NCBI GenBank assembly: GCA_945910005.1
Contig: OX246743.1
Location: 45,359,361-45,423,360, forward strand
DNA from: Isoperla grammatica
Taxonomy: Eukaryota > Arthropoda > Insecta > Plecoptera > Perlodidae
Length of the DNA stretch: 64,000 bases
Direction: 5' to 3'
Below are positions 31,711-45,205 of the stretch, piece after piece. Every line of letters starts with the position of its first letter. Positions within the stretch are counted from its first letter, which is position 1. The notes beneath the pieces were generated by a model. The model was not told the DNA's origin and made no database searches. It worked only from the letters and a program-made list of their open reading frames with translations. Both the position numbers and the translations under genes were made by a program.

Positions 31711-33069
31711 TTAACTATTTAAACCTGAAGAAAGGTATGAATTACCCCTGGTTTCAGATACGGAACATTATTTTAAAAGATATATTAACTGTTTTCTTTA
31801 TAGTTAACGACAATTCAAAATAATCTTTAAAATACCGGCCGACATATACATGAAAACATTACTACAATGCAAACAATTAATTAATTAAATTAAAACGAAG
31901 ATGTATGCTAATGCCGGAAAGGAACTTAATAGTAATGTTCGTTTTTGGTGTTTACGCGGAAAGGGCTGAAACGGATGAAAAGATACCGTTTGATCGTTTT
32001 TACGCCATTAATTGTAAATACATCTCTGGAAAGTGTAAAATATCAAACACACCAAGCAGAACCCATACCGACGAACAACATGATACCCAAGCCCGCATGA
32101 TAAATGAACACCCGCTACGAAAGATTAAGCACAACTCTTTTTGGCATAGGGCCTACACCAGAATCTTATCTTTCAAAATTGATTTCTATCCCGCCCGAAT
32201 TACAAGTTGGAATTAATATCCGGCAAGCTTTTAGAGCTAGTTGCGATCCATCATAACCTCTCCATTGTAATCCGACAATGCATAACCTACCCCCTACCTA
32301 CTTTGGCAGAGTACATGCATATATGTATTAGCCGTATGAGGGGGGGGGGGGGTGTACGGCGTCTTGGCGTGTTCTCGGATATAGCGGCAGGACGGTATAG
32401 GACCGGTACGCTCGCTTCAAAACGACAAACATTAATATAATTGAGCATTCACGAGATATCTTGATTTCAACTTGGTCCGTAGCCTCACTAAGAAATCAGA
32501 GGACGCTTTTGGACCTCAAACGAAAGAGATTTCTGCTCAAGAAAAGAATTTGACATCTGCAATTATGTATGGTTGTATTTAATGTACATAAAAAGACGTG
32601 GATTATAACCCTTTTTATAAGTGTCCTTCATCTTCATCTACCACCCCTCATCGTCTCGACACTTCGTCTCGATGCTTGCAATAATAGTGACGTAAAGCCA
32701 CAAGAATCTTCACAATCATGTGTGTATAGCTGTGTTCTTTTCTGTTATCGCCTTTCATTGCCTTAGAGAAATAAACCGGTAGCTATATATTTGATAGTAA
32801 TTAAAATTTAGTAGCCATGACAAAAAATCTGGTTTGCTGACCTTGTTATTTTAAACTCCTCCGACCGTGGAATTCATATTAAAGTGTCTTTAAATACCAA
32901 AATGGAATATTATACAAAATGTCAAACGGAAAAATACAAAAGCTGCCACTTCAGGCAGTCAGGCGGTCGATGCCTATCTTCGCTTTACTATATATTAATA
33001 TTATAGTTCGTTGGTTGACCTGAATGTAGCGGGCCATCTTGTTTACCTACTTCAGGTGGCCTACCTGTC

Positions 33070-33125
33070 CTCTGATTGGCCGCGCGTCTCGACCAATGAC
33101 CGCGCAGCGTCGTCTCCGCCAATCA
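33070..33125 (+). promoter_or_regulatory. CCAAT-box cluster upstream of the satellite array
   Basis: Three CCAAT boxes within 50 bases (ATTGG 33075-33079, CCAAT 33093-33097, CCAAT 33119-33123) lie in a GC-rich, CpG-containing patch. This arrangement resembles an NF-Y dependent promoter or enhancer. The array begins about 160 bases downstream. No gene is recognised for it to serve. Confidence 0.35.
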
Positions 33126-36100
33126 CACACCTGGCCAAGAGTTGCGTCGCGACGCCGCGGGGGCGTCTCCCACCAGATACCAGCAAATAAATTATTACTT
33201 TATTTTCGACGTGCACAAAAGTCCCGGGAGTTTTTAGTGGCGTGGCGCCTGAATGGTGAGCTCAGTGATCGCTCAATAACAGCTCGGTTCGCTTCCAAGG
33301 GATGGTGCCTGCCGGGGCCCACGTGTCTTACACCCCTAGCAACACCCTTACACCCTACAGCCCTCTCAGCTAACAGCTCGCTCTGCTTCCAAGGGATGGT
33401 GCCTGCCTTGGTTCAACGCCGGGGTGTGCCTGCCACAGCCCTAGCAACACCCTTACACCCCATGCACAGCCCTCTCAGCTAACAGCTCGCTCTGCTTCCA
33501 AGGGATGGTGCCTGCCTTGGTTCAACGCCGGGGTGTGCCTGCCACAGCCCTAGCATCACCCTTACACCCTACAGCCCTCTCAGCTAACAGCTCGCTCTGC
33601 TTCCAAGGGATGGTGCCTGCCTTGGTTCAACGCCGGGGTGTGCCTGCCACAGCCCTAGCATCACCCTTACACCCTACAGCCCTCTCAGCTAACAGCTCGC
33701 TCTGCTTCCAAGGGATGGTGCCTGCCTTGGTTCAACGCCGGGGTGTGCCTGCCACAGCCCTAGCATCACCCTTACACCCCATGCACAGCCCTCTCAGCTA
33801 ACAGCTCGCTCTGCTTCCAAGGGATGGTGCCTGCCTTGGTTCAACGCCGGGGTGTGCCTGCCACAGCCCTAGCAACACCCTTACACCCCATGCACAGCCC
33901 TCTCAGCTAACAGCTCGCTCTGCTTCCAAGGGATGGTGCCTGCCTTGGTTCAACGCCGGGGTGTGCCTGCCACAGCCCTAGCAACACCCTTACACCCCAC
34001 AGCCCTCTCAGCTAACAGCTCGCTCTGCTTCCAAGGGATGGTGCCTGCCTTGGTTCAACGCCGGGGTGTGCCTGCCACAGCCCTAGCAACACCCTTACAC
34101 CCCATGCACAGCCCTCTCAGCTAACAGCTCGCTCTGCTTCCAAGGGATGGTGCCTGCCTTGGTTCAACGCCGGGGTGTGCCTGCCACAGCCCTAGCATCA
34201 CCCTTACACCCCATGCACAGCCCTCTCAGCTAACAGCTCGCTCTGCTTCCAAGGGATGGTGCCTGCCTTGGTTCAACGCCGGGGTGTGCCTGCCACAGCC
34301 CTAGCATCACCCTTACACCCCATGCACAGCCCTCTCAGCTAACAGCTCGCTCTGCTTCCAAGGGATGGTGCCTGCCTTGGTTCAACGCCGGGGTGTGCCT
34401 GCCACAGCCCTAGCATCACCCTTACACCCCATGCACAGCCCTCTCAGCTAACAGCTCGCTCTGCTTCCAAGGGATGGTGCCTGCCTTGGTTCAACGCCGG
34501 GGTGTGCCTGCCACAGCCCTAGCAACACCCTTACACCCCACAGCCCTCTCAGCTAACAGCTCGCTCTGCTTCCAAGGGATGGTGCCTGCCTTGGTTCAAC
34601 GCCGGGGTGTGCCTGCCACAGCCCTAGCATCACCCTTACACCGCATGCACAGCCCTCTCAGCTAACAGCTCGCTCTGCTTCCAAGGGATGGTGCCTGCCT
34701 TGGTTCAACGCCGGGGTGTGCCTGCCACAGCCCTAGCAACACCCTTACACCCCATGCACAGCCCTCTCAGCTAACAGCTCGCTCTGCTTCCAAGGGATGG
34801 TGCCTGCCTTGGTTCAACGCCGGGGTGTGCCTGCCACAGCCCTAGCATCACCCTTACACCCTACAGCCCTCTCAGCTAACAGCTCGCTCTGCTTCCAAGG
34901 GATGGTGCCTGCCTTGGTTCAACGCCGGGGTGTGCCTGCCACAGCCCTAGCAACACCCTTACACCCCATGCACAGCCCTCTCAGCTAACAGCTCGCTCTG
35001 CTTCCAAGGGATGGTGCCTGCCTTGGTTCAACGCCGGGGTGTGCCTGCCACAGCCCTAGCAACACCCTTACACCCCATGCACAGCCCTCTCAGCTAACAG
35101 ATCGCTCTGCTTCCAAGGGATGGTGCCTGCCTTGGTTCAACGCCGGGGTGTGCCTGCCACAGCCCTAGCATCACCCTTACACCCCATGCACAGCCCTCTC
35201 AGCTAACAGCTCGCTCTGCTTCCAAGGGATGGTGCCTGTCTTGGTTCAACGCCGGGGTGTGCCTGCTACAGCCCTAGCATCACCCTTACACCCCATGCAC
35301 AGCCCTCTCAGCTAACAGCTCGCTCTGCTTCCAAGGGATGGTGCCTGCCTTGGTTCAACGCCGGGGTGTGCCTGCCACAGCCCTAGCAACACCCTTACAC
35401 CCCATGCACAGCCCTCTCAGCTAACAGCTCGCTCTGCTTCCAAGGGATGGTGCCTGCCTTGGTTCAACGCCGGGGTGTGCCTGCCACAGCCCTAGCATCA
35501 CCCTTACACCCCATGCACAGCCCTCTCAGCTAACAGCTCGCTCTGCTTCCAAGGGATGGTGCCTGCCTTGGTTCAACGCCGGGGTGTGCCTGCCACAGCC
35601 CTAGCATCACCCTTACACCCCATGCACAGCCCTCTCAGCTAACAGCTCGCTCTGCTTCCAAGGGATGGTGCCTGCCTTGGTTCAACGCCGGGGTGTGCCT
35701 GCCACAGCCCTAGCATCACCCTTACACCCCATGCACAGCCCTCTCAGCTAACAGCTCGCTCTGCTTCCAAGGGATGGTGCCTGCCTTGGTTCAACGCCGG
35801 GGTGTGCCTGCCACAGCCCTAGCATCACCCTTACACCCCATGCACAGCCCTCTCAGCTAACAGCTCGCTCTGCTTCCAAGGGATGGTGCCTGCCTTGGTT
35901 CAACGCCGGGGTGTGCCTGCCACAGCCCTAGCATCACCCTTACACCCCATGCACAGCCCTCTCAGCTAACAGCTCGCTCTGCTTCCAAGGGATGGTGCCT
36001 GCCTTGGTTCAACGCCGGGGTGTGCCTGCCACAGCCCTAGCATCACCCTTACACCCCATGCACAGCCCTCTCAGCTAACAGCTCGCTCTGCTTCCAAGGG

Positions 36101-39100
36101 ATGGTGCCTGCCTTGGTTCAACGCCGGGGTGTGCCTGCCACAGCCCTAGCATCACCCTTACACCCCATGCACAGCCCTCTCAGCTAACAGCTCGCTCTGC
36201 TTCCAAGGGATGGTGCCTGCCTTGGTTCAACGCCGGGGTGTGCCTGCCACAGCCCTAGCATCACCCTTACACCCCATGCACAGCCCTCTCAGCTAACAGC
36301 TCGCTCTGCTTCCAAGGGATGGTGCCTGCCTTGGTTCAACGCCGGGGTGTGCCTGCCACAGCCCTAGCATCACCCTTACACCCCATGCACAGCCCTCTCA
36401 GCTAACAGCTCGCTCTGCTTCCAAGGGATGGTGCCTGCCTTGGTTCAACGCCGGGGTGTGCCTGCCACAGCCCTAGCATCACCCTTACACCCCATGCACA
36501 GCCCTCTCAGCTAACAGCTCGCTCTGCTTCCAAGGGATGGTGCCTGCCTTGGTTCAACGCCGGGGTGTGCCTGCCACAGCCCTAGCATCACCCTTACACC
36601 CCATGCACAGCCCTCTCAGCTAACAGCTCGCTCTGCTTCCAAGGGATGGTGCCTGCCTTGGTTCAACGCCGGGGTGTGCCTGCCACAGCCCTAGCATCAC
36701 CCTTACACCCCATGCACAGCCCTCTCAGCTAACAGCTCGCTCTGCTTCCAAGGGATGGTGCCTGCCTTGGTTCAACGCCGGGGTGTGCCTGCCACAGCCC
36801 TAGCATCACCCTTACACCCTACAGCCCTCTCAGCTAACAGCTCGCTCTGCTTCCAAGGGATGGTGCCTGCCTTGGTTCAACGCCGGGGTGTGCCTGCCAC
36901 AGCCCTAGCAACACCCTTACACCCCATGCACAGCCCTCTCAGCTAACAGCTCGCTCTGCTTCCAAGGGATGGTGCCTGCCTTGGTTCAACGCCGGGGTGT
37001 GCCTGCCACAGCCCTAGCATCACCCTTACACCCTACAGCCCTCTCAGCTAACAGCTCGCTCTGCTTCCAAGGGATGGTGCCTGCCTTGGTTCAACGCCGG
37101 GGTGTGCCTGCCACAGCCCTAGCATCACCCTTACACCCCATGCACAGCCCTCTCAGCTAACAGCTCGCTCTGCTTCCAAGGGATGGTGCCTGCCTTGGTT
37201 CAACGCCGGGGTGTGCCTGCCACAGCCCTAGCAACACCCTTACACCCCATGCACAGCCCTCTCAGCTAACAGCTCGCTCTGCTTCCAAGGGATGGTGCCT
37301 GCCTTGGTTCAACGCCGGGGTGTGCCTGCCACAGCCCTAGCAACACCCTTACACCCCATGCACAGCCCTCTCAGCTAACAGCTCGCTCTGCTTCCAAGGG
37401 ATGGTGCCTGCCTTGGTTCAACGCCGGGGTGTGCCTGCCACAGCCCTAGCAACACCCTTACACCCCATGCACAGCCCTCTCAGCTAACAGCTCGCTCTGC
37501 TTCCAAGGGATGGTGCCTGCCTTGGTTCAACGCCGGGGTGTGCCTGCCACAGCCCTAGCATCACCCTTACACCCCATGCACAGCCCTCTCAGCTAACAGC
37601 TCGCTCTGCTTCCAAGGGATGGTGCCTGCCTTGGTTCAACGCCGGGGTGTGCCTGCCACAGCCCTAGCATCACCCTTACACCCCATGCACAGCCCTCTCA
37701 GCTAACAGCTCGCTCTGCTTCCAAGGGATGGTGCCTGCCTTGGTTCAACGCCGGGGTGTGCCTGCCACAGCCCTAGCATCACCCTTACACCCCATGCACA
37801 GCCCTCTCAGCTAACAGCTCGCTCTGCTTCCAAGGGATGGTGCCTGCCTTGGTTCAACGCCGGGGTGTGCCTGCCACAGCCCTAGCATCACCCTTACACC
37901 CCATGCACAGCCCTCTCAGCTAACAGCTCGCTCTGCTTCCAAGGGATGGTGCCTGCCTTGGTTCAACGCCGGGGTGTGCCTGCCACAGCCCTAGCATCAC
38001 CCTTACACCCCATGCACAGCCCTCTCAGCTAACAGCTCGCTCTGCTTCCAAGGGATGGTGCCTGCCTTGGTTCAACGCCGGGGTGTGCCTGCCACAGCCC
38101 TAGCATCACCCTTACACCCCATGCACAGCCCTCTCAGCTAACAGCTCGCTCTGCTTCCAAGGGATGGTGCCTGCCTTGGTTCAACGCCGGGGTGTGCCTG
38201 CCACAGCCCTAGCATCACCCTTACACCCCACAACCCTCTCAGCTAACAGCTCGCTCTGCTTCCAAGGGATGGTGCCTGCCTTGGTTCAACGCCGGGGTGT
38301 GCCTGCCACAGCCCTAGCATCACCCTTACACCCCATGCACAGCCCTCTCAGCTAACAGCTCGCTCTGCTTCCAAGGGATGGTGCCTGCCTTGGTTCAACG
38401 CCGGGGTGTGCCTGCCACAGCCCTAGCAACACCCTTACACCCCATGCACAGCCCTCTCAGCTAACAGCTCGCTCTGCTTCCAAGGGATGGTGCCTGCCTT
38501 GGTTCAACGCCGGGGTGTGCCTGCCACAGCCCTAGCATCACCCTTACACCCCATGCACAGCCCTCTCAGCTAACAGCTCGCTCTGCTTCCAAGGGATGGT
38601 GCCTGCCTTGGTTCAACGCCGGGGTGTGCCTGCCACAGCCCTAGCATCACCCTTACACCCCATGCACAGCCCTCTCAGCTAACAGCTCGCTCTGCTTCCA
38701 AGGGATGGTGCCTGCCTTGGTTCAACGCCGGGGTGTGCCTGCCACAGCCCTAGCATCACCCTTACACCCCATGCACAGCCCTCTCAGCTAACAGCTCGCT
38801 CTGCTTCCAAGGGATGGTGCCTGCCTTGGTTCAACGCCGGGGTGTGCCTGCCACAGCCCTAGCATCACCCTTACACCCCATGCACAGCCCTCTCAGCTAA
38901 CAGCTCGCTCTGCTTCCAAGGGATGGTGCCTGCCTTGGTTCAACGCCGGGGTGTGCCTGCCACAGCCCTAGCATCACCCTGACACCCCATGCACAGCCCT
39001 CTCAGCTAACAGCTCGCTCTGCTTCCAAGGGATGGTGCCTGCCTTGGTTCAACGCCGGGGTGTGCCTGCCACAGCCCTAGCATCACCCTTACACCCCATG

Positions 39101-40190
39101 CACAGCCCTCTCAGCTAACAGCTCGCTCTGCTTCCAAGGGATGGTGCCTGCCTTGGTTCAACGCCGGGGTGTGCCTGCCACAGCCCTAGCATCACCCTTA
39201 CACCCCATGCACAGCCCTCTCAGCTAACAGCTCGCTCTGCTTCCAAGGGATGGTGCCTGCCTTGGTTCAACGCCGGGGTGTGCCTGCCACAGCCCTAGCA
39301 GCACCCTTACACCCCATGCACAGCCCTCTCAGCTAACAGCTCGCTCTGCTTCCAAGGGATGGTGCCTGCCTTGGTTCAACGCCGGGGTGTGCCTGCCACA
39401 GCCCTAGCATCACCCTTACACCCCATGCACAGCCCTCTCAGCTAACAGCTCGCTCTGCTTCCAAGGGATGGTGCCTGCCTTGGTTCAACGCCGGGGTGTG
39501 CCTGCCACAGCCCTAGCAACACCCTTACACCCCATGCACAGCCCTCTCAGCTAACAGCTCGCTCTGCTTCCAAGGGATGGTGCCTGCCTTGGTTCAACGC
39601 CGGGGTGTGCCTGCCACAGCCCTAGCATCACCCTTACACCCCATGCACAGCCCTCTCAGCTAACAGCTCGCTCTGCTTCCAAGGGATGGTGCCTGCCTTG
39701 GTTCAACGCCGGGGTGTGCCTGCCACAGCCCTAGCATCACCCTTACACCCTACAGCCCTCTCAGCTAACAGCTCGCTCTGCTTCCAAGGGATGGTGCCTG
39801 CCTTGGTTCAACGCCGGGGTGTGCCTGCCACAGCCCTAGCAACACCCTTACACCCCATGCACAGCCCTCTCAGCTAACAGCTCGCTCTGCTTCCAAGGGA
39901 TGGTGCCTGCCTTGGTTCAACGCCGGGGTGTGCCTGCCACAGCCCTAGCATCACCCTTACACCCCATGCACAGCCCTCTCAGCTAACAGCTCGCTCTGCT
40001 TCCAAGGGATGGTGCCTGCCTTGGTTCAACGCCGGGGTGTGCCTGCCACAGCCCTAGCATCACCCTTACACCCCATGCACAGCCCTCTCAGCTAACAGCT
40101 CGCTCTGCTTCCAAGGGATGGTGCCTGCCTTGGTTCAACGCCAGGGTGTGCCTGCCACAGCCCTAGCAACACCCTTACACCCTACAGCCC

Positions 40191-40300
40191 TCTCAGCTAA
40201 CAGCTCGCTCTGCTTCCAAGGGATGGTGCCTGTACACCCCACAGCCCTCTCAGCTAACAGCTCGCTCTGCTTCCAAGGGATGGTGCCTGTACACCCCATG
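40191..40300 (+). repeat. Truncated satellite units (deletion variant), copy A
   Basis: Two consecutive units jump from GGTGCCTGTACACCCCA directly to CAGCCC, losing the middle of the unit (TTCAACGCCGGGG onward). The same pair recurs at 42150-42259, exactly 1959 bases later. Confidence 0.9.
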
Positions 40301-42149
40301 CACAGCCCTCTCAGCTAACAGCTCGCTCTGCTTCCAAGGGATGGTGCCTGCCTTGGTTCAACGCCGGGGTGTGCCTGCCACAGCCCTAGCATCACCCTTA
40401 CACCCCATGCACAGCCCTCTCAGCTAACAGCTCGCTCTGCTTCCAAGGGATGGTGCCTGCCTTGGTTCAACGCCGGGGTGTGCCTGCCACAGCCCTAGCA
40501 TCACCCTTACACCCCATGCACAGCCCTCTCAGCTAACAGCTCGCTCTGCTTCCAAGGGATGGTGCCTGCCTTGGTTCAACGCCGGGGTGTGCCTGCCACA
40601 GCCCTAGCATCACCCTTACACCCCATGCACAGCCCTCTCAGCTAACAGCTCGCTCTGCTTCCAAGGGATGGTGCCTGCCTTGGTTCAACGCCGGGGTGTG
40701 CCTGCCACAGCCCTAGCATCACCCTTACACCCCATGCACAGCCCTCTCAGCTAACAGCTCGCTCTGCTTCCAAGGGATGGTGCCTGCCTTGGTTCAACGC
40801 CGGGGTGTGCCTGCCACAGCCCTAGCATCACCCTTACACCCCATGCACAGCCCTCTCAGCTAACAGCTCGCTCTGCTTCCAAGGGATGGTGCCTGCCTTG
40901 GTTCAACGCCGGGGTGTGCCTGCCACAGCCCTAGCAACACCCTTACACCCTACAGCCCTCTCAGCTAACAGCTCGCTCTGCTTCCAAGGGATGGTGCCTG
41001 CCTTGGTTCAACGCCGGGGTGTGCCTGCCACAGCCCTAGCATCACCCTTACACCCCATGCACAGCCCTCTCAGCTAACAGCTCGCTCTGCTTCCAAGGGA
41101 TGGTGCCTGCCTTGGTTCAACGCCGGGGTGTGCCTGCCACAGCCCTAGCATCACCCTTACACCCCATGCACAGCCCTCTCAGCTAACAGCTCGCTCTGCT
41201 TCCAAGGGATGGTGCCTGCCTTGGTTCAACGCCGGGGTGTGCCTGCCACAGCCCTAGCATCACCCTTACACCCCATGCACAGCCCTCTCAGCTAACAGCT
41301 CGCTCTGCTTCCAAGGGATGGTGCCTGCCTTGGTTCAACGCCGGGGTGTGCCTGCCACAGCCCTAGCATCACCCTTACACCCCATGCACAGCCCTCTCAG
41401 CTAACAGCTCGCTCTGCTTCCAAGGGATGGTGCCTGCCTTGGTTCAACGCCGGGGTGTGCCTGCCACAGCCCTAGCATCACCCTGACACCCCATGCACAG
41501 CCCTCTCAGCTAACAGCTCGCTCTGCTTCCAAGGGATGGTGCCTGCCTTGGTTCAACGCCGGGGTGTGCCTGCCACAGCCCTAGCATCACCCTTACACCC
41601 CATGCACAGCCCTCTCAGCTAACAGCTCGCTCTGCTTCCAAGGGATGGTGCCTGCCTTGGTTCAACGCCGGGGTGTGCCTGCCACAGCCCTAGCATCACC
41701 CTTACACCCTACAGCCCTCTCAGCTAACAGCTCGCTCTGCTTCCAAGGGATGGTGCCTGCCTTGGTTCAACGCCGGGGTGTGCCTGCCACAGCCCTAGCA
41801 ACACCCTTACACCCCATGCACAGCCCTCTCAGCTAACAGCTCGCTCTGCTTCCAAGGGATGGTGCCTGCCTTGGTTCAACGCCGGGGTGTGCCTGCCACA
41901 GCCCTAGCATCACCCTTACACCCCATGCACAGCCCTCTCAGCTAACAGCTCGCTCTGCTTCCAAGGGATGGTGCCTGCCTTGGTTCAACGCCGGGGTGTG
42001 CCTGCCACAGCCCTAGCATCACCCTTACACCCCATGCACAGCCCTCTCAGCTAACAGCTCGCTCTGCTTCCAAGGGATGGTGCCTGCCTTGGTTCAACGC
42101 CAGGGTGTGCCTGCCACAGCCCTAGCAACACCCTTACACCCTACAGCCC

Positions 42150-42259
42150 TCTCAGCTAACAGCTCGCTCTGCTTCCAAGGGATGGTGCCTGTACACCCCA
42201 CAGCCCTCTCAGCTAACAGCTCGCTCTGCTTCCAAGGGATGGTGCCTGTACACCCCATG
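42150..42259 (+). repeat. Truncated satellite units (deletion variant), copy B
   Basis: Same deletion pair as at 40191-40300. The surrounding order of 105/109 and AAC/ATC variants also matches over about 1.5 kb, which identifies a segmental duplication within the array. Confidence 0.9.
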
Positions 42260-45205
42260 CACAGCCCTCTCAGCTAACAGCTCGCTCTGCTTCCAAGGGA
42301 TGGTGCCTGCCTTGGTTCAACGCCGGGGTGTGCCTGCCACAGCCCTAGCATCACCCTTACACCCCATGCACAGCCCTCTCAGCTAACAGCTCGCTCTGCT
42401 TCCAAGGGATGGTGCCTGCCTTGGTTCAACGCCGGGGTGTGCCTGCCACAGCCCTAGCATCACCCTTACACCCCATGCACAGCCCTCTCAGCTAACAGCT
42501 CGCTCTGCTTCCAAGGGATGGTGCCTGCCTTGGTTCAACGCCGGGGTGTGCCTGCCACAGCCCTAGCATCACCCTTACACCCCATGCACAGCCCTCTCAG
42601 CTAACAGCTCGCTCTGCTTCCAAGGGATGGTGCCTGCCTTGGTTCAACGCCGGGGTGTGCCTGCCACAGCCCTAGCATCACCCTTACACCCCATGCACAG
42701 CCCTCTCAGCTAACAGCTCGCTCTGCTTCCAAGGGATGGTGCCTGCCTTGGTTCAACGCCGGGGTGTGCCTGCCACAGCCCTAGCATCACCCTTACACCC
42801 CATGCACAGCCCTCTCAGCTAACAGCTCGCTCTGCTTCCAAGGGATGGTGCCTGCCTTGGTTCAACGCCGGGGTGTGCCTGCCACAGCCCTAGCAACACC
42901 CTTACACCCTACAGCCCTCTCAGCTAACAGCTCGCTCTGCTTCCAAGGGATGGTGCCTGCCTTGGTTCAACGCCGGGGTGTGCCTGCCACAGCCCTAGCA
43001 TCACCCTTACACCCCATGCACAGCCCTCTCAGCTAACAGCTCGCTCTGCTTCCAAGGGATGGTGCCTGCCTTGGTTCAACGCCGGGGTGTGCCTGCCACA
43101 GCCCTAGCAACACCCTTACACCCCATGCACAGCCCTCTCAGCTAACAGCTCGCTCTGCTTCCAAGGGATGGTGCCTGCCTTGGTTCAACGCCGGGGTGTG
43201 CCTGCCACAGCCCTAGCAACACCCTTACACCCCATGCACAGCCCTCTCAGCTAACAGCTCGCTCTGCTTCCAAGGGATGGTGCCTGCCTTGGTTCAACGC
43301 CGGGGTGTGCCTGCCACAGCCCTAGCATCACCCTTACACCCCATGCACAGCCCTCTCAGCTAACAGCTCGCTCTGCTTCCAAGGGATGGTGCCTGCCTTG
43401 GTTCAACGCCGGGGTGTGCCTGCCACAGCCCTAGCAACACCCTTACACCCTACAGCCCTCTCAGCTAACAGCTCGCTCTGCTTCCAAGGGATGGTGCCTG
43501 CCTTGGTTCAACGCCGGGGTGTGCCTGCCACAGCCCTAGCATCACCCTTACACCCCATGCACAGCCCTCTCAGCTAACAGCTCGCTCTGCTTCCAAGGGA
43601 TGGTGCCTGCCTTGGTTCAACGCCGGGGTGTGCCTGCCACAGCCCTAGCATCACCCTTACACCCCATGCACAGCCCTCTCAGCTAACAGCTCGCTCTGCT
43701 TCCAAGGGATGGTGCCTGCCTTGGTTCAACGCCGGGGTGTGCCTGCCACAGCCCTAGCAACACCCTTACACCCTACAGCCCTCTCAGCTAACAGCTCGCT
43801 CTGCTTCCAAGGGATGGTGCCTGCCTTGGTTCAACGCCGGGGTGTGCCTGCCACAGCCCTAGCATCACCCTTACACCCCATGCACAGCCCTCTCAGCTAA
43901 CAGCTCGCTCTGCTTCCAAGGGATGGTGCCTGCCTTGGTTCAACGCCGGGGTGTGCCTGCCACAGCCCTAGCAACACCCTTACACCCCATGCACAGCCCT
44001 CTCAGCTAACAGCTCGCTCTGCTTCCAAGGGATGGTGCCTGCCTTGGTTCAACGCCGGGGTGTGCCTGCCACAGCCCTAGCATCACCCTTACACCCCATG
44101 CACAGCCCTCTCAGCTAACAGCTCGCTCTGCTTCCAAGGGATGGTGCCTGCCTTGGTTCAACGCCGGGGTGTGCCTGCCACAGCCCTAGCATCACCCTTA
44201 CACCCCATGCACAGCCCTCTCAGCTAACAGCTCGCTCTGCTTCCAAGGGATGGTGCCTGCCTTGGTTCAACGCCGGGGTGTGCCTGCCACAGCCCTAGCA
44301 TCACCCTTACACCCTACAGCCCTCTCAGCTAACAGCTCGCTCTGCTTCCAAGGGATGGTGCCTGCCTTGGTTCAACGCCGGGGTGTGCCTGCCACAGCCC
44401 TAGCATCACCCTTACACCCCATGCACAGCCCTCTCAGCTAACAGCTCGCTCTGCTTCCAAGGGATGGTGCCTGCCTTGGTTCAACGCCGGGGTGTGCCTG
44501 CCACAGCCCTAGCAACACCCTTACACCCCATGCACAGCCCTCTCAGCTAACAGCTCGCTCTGCTTCCAAGGGATGGTGCCTGCCTTGGTTCAACGCCGGG
44601 GTGTGCCTGCCACAGCCCTAGCATCACCCTTACACCCCATGCACAGCCCTCTCAGCTAACAGCTCGCTCTGCTTCCAAGGGATGGTGCCTGCCTTGGTTC
44701 AACGCCGGGGTGTGCCTGCCACAGCCCTAGCATCACCCTTACACCCCATGCACAGCCCTCTCAGCTAACAGCTCGCTCTGCTTCCAAGGGATGGTGCCTG
44801 CCTTGGTTCAACGCCGGGGTGTGCCTGCCACAGCCCTAGCATCACCCTTACACCCCATGCACAGCCCTCTCAGCTAACAGCTCGCTCTGCTTCCAAGGGA
44901 TGGTGCCTGCCTTGGTTCAACGCCGGGGTGTGCCTGCCACAGCCCTAGCATCACCCTTACACCCCATGCACAGCCCTCTCAGCTAACAGCTCGCTCTGCT
45001 TCCAAGGGATGGTGCCTGCCTTGGTTCAACGCCGGGGTGTGCCTGCCACAGCCCTAGCAACACCCTTACACCCCATGCACAGCCCTCTCAGCTAACAGCT
45101 CGCTCTGCTTCCAAGGGATGGTGCCTGCCTTGGTTCAACGCCGGGGTGTGCCTGCCACAGCCCTAGCATCACCCTTACACCCCACAACCCTCTCAGCTAA
45201 CAGAT

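Larger units (their letters stand above)
30000..33060. other. Gene-poor stretch
   Basis: Contains the poly(C) tract at 30676, C-rich stretches near 30895 and 31290, a poly(G) run near 32340, a SINE at 31570-31710 and a SINE tail-like segment near 32630-32710. A 103-codon frame (about 31905-32216) has no recognisable domain. Confidence 0.4.
33281..45205 (+). repeat. 12-kb satellite array, 105/109-bp unit, about 110 copies
   Basis: Units start AGCTCGCTCTGCTTCCAAGG and contain GATGGTGCCTGCCTTGG, TTCAACGCCGGGGTGTGCC and CCCTCTCAGCTAAC. Two main classes exist: 109 bp (CCCATGCACAGCCC) and 105 bp (CCC[T/C]ACAGCCC); a second polymorphism is AGCAACACC versus AGCATCACC. The first unit is diverged and the last ends in CACAACCCTCTCAGCTAACA then unique DNA. 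Identity between units is very high. The 63-codon frames that recur are products of the units, all ending at the TAA in CAGCTAACAG; neither 105- plus 109-bp alternation nor the stops support coding. Confidence 0.97.

Noticed and set aside
31905..32216. 103-codon + strand frame
   Set aside because: No family resemblance, no repeats or domains, and length within chance expectation for this composition.
33505..44441. Recurrent 63-66 codon frames beginning MVPALVQRRGVPATA
   Set aside because: These arise wherever a 105-bp unit sits between 109-bp units, and all stop at the TAA of CAGCTAACAG. No splice context or codon bias suggests translation.
33281..45205. CENP-B box in the satellite unit
   Set aside because: CGCCGGGG superficially recalls the 3' half, but the upstream TTCG and A positions do not match.
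33281..45205. CRISPR-like array
   Set aside because: Units of 105-109 bp are contiguous without unique spacers; this is a eukaryotic satellite.
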